A program made the position numbers and the translations under genes. The notes beneath the pieces were generated by a model that worked only from the letters and a program-made list of their open reading frames with translations, searched no databases and was not told the origin of the DNA. Shown in pieces: positions 6,325 through 6,491 of a stretch of DNA of 6,491 nucleotides. This stretch comes from Salinicoccus sp. UBA3372 (GTDB taxonomy: Bacteria; Bacillota; Bacilli; Staphylococcales; Salinicoccaceae): contig DEQG01000127.1 in NCBI GenBank assembly GCA_002360325.1, forward strand, positions 6,181 to 12,671. The letters run 5' to 3'. Every line of letters begins with the position of its first letter. Position 1 is the first letter of the stretch.

Positions 6325-6491
6325 GAAATTCGCATAACTTGCGTTTACAGCTGGACTTATGCGAATCCTGGTACGAAATTCGCATAACTTGAGTTTACAG
6401 ACAGACTTATGCGAATCCGGATACGAAATTCGCATAACTTGAGTTTCCAGCTGGACTTATGCGAATCCGGGCATGAAATTCGCATAACTTG
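6325..6491. repeat. Tandem array of 50-bp units with alternating inverted 10-bp words, cut by the window end
   Basis: Three full units (6325-6374, 6375-6424, 6425-6474) and the first 17 bases of a fourth (6475-6491) repeat with an exact 50-bp period. Pairwise identities counted by hand are 44/50, 43/50 and 45/50. Each unit contains ATTCGCATAA, then 19 nt, then its exact reverse complement TTATGCGAAT; 11 nt later the next unit begins the same word again. The word starts at 6328, 6357, 6378, 6407, 6428, 6457 and 6478, alternating strand at 29- and 21-bp steps. Differences between units fall only between the arms, never in the arms. No gene, promoter or T-tract is seen inside. The function is unknown; it could be an expanded intergenic repeat, a cluster of protein-binding sites or a set of RNA hairpins. 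Confidence 0.93.

Noticed and set aside
6253..6330. Promoter for a downstream gene between the thrB terminator and the array
   Set aside because: TTGGAG and TATAAC occur, but only 11 bp apart, and no other pair with 16-18-bp spacing was found.
6149..6337. Small plus-strand frame across the end of thrB into the repeats
   Set aside because: It overlaps thrB in another frame, passes through the terminator and into the degenerate repeat, and has no ribosome binding site.
6275..6340. loxP/dif-like recombination site (ATAACTT and TTCGTATA words resemble parts of loxP)
   Set aside because: The arms and the 19- and 11-nt spacers do not match loxP or dif organisation, no recombinase gene is present, and the likeness is limited to short AT-rich words.
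6325..6491. CRISPR array
   Set aside because: The period is exactly 50 bp and the whole unit is repeated, including what would be the spacer. There are no unique spacers, and no cas gene is in view.

Overview
The window looks like a chromosomal segment of a low-to-medium GC Bacillota, most likely a Bacillales member near the Staphylococcaceae/Salinicoccaceae (Jeotgalicoccus, Macrococcus or Salinicoccus type). This rests on the strong GGAGG-type ribosome binding sites, the moderate GC, the monofunctional long aspartokinase and the hom-thrC-thrB gene order. The assignment is inference from gene style, not a database match.

Layout. (1) 1-1548, plus strand: the 3' part of an AarF/UbiB (ABC1) family atypical kinase with two C-terminal membrane segments; its N-terminus lies upstream of the window. 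(2) 1547-1584: a perfect 16-bp-stem hairpin serving as a bidirectional terminator between two convergent genes. (3) 1583-2944, minus strand: a 453-aa monofunctional aspartokinase with a GTG start. (4) 2945-3091: a compact divergent promoter region with back-to-back sigma-A-type promoters and a weak CodY-like site over the hom -35. (5) 3092-6228, plus strand: hom, thrC and thrB, overlapping head to tail. (6) 6221-6252: a perfect 32-bp palindrome acting as the operon terminator. (7) 6275-6491: a noncoding tandem array of 50-bp units running off the window end.

Together the aspartokinase (aspartate to aspartyl phosphate), homoserine dehydrogenase (aspartate semialdehyde to homoserine), homoserine kinase and threonine synthase cover threonine synthesis from aspartate except the aspartate-semialdehyde dehydrogenase step, which is not in the window. 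The predicted 5' leaders on both sides of the divergent region are only about 26-32 nt, too short for a lysine riboswitch or T-box, so control is probably by a DNA-binding regulator plus ACT-domain feedback on the enzymes.

The coding part is ordinary core metabolism. The only structure not explained by ordinary genes is the 50-bp array after thrB, in which a 10-bp word alternates orientation at 29- and 21-bp steps. I see no new enzymatic or defence system.
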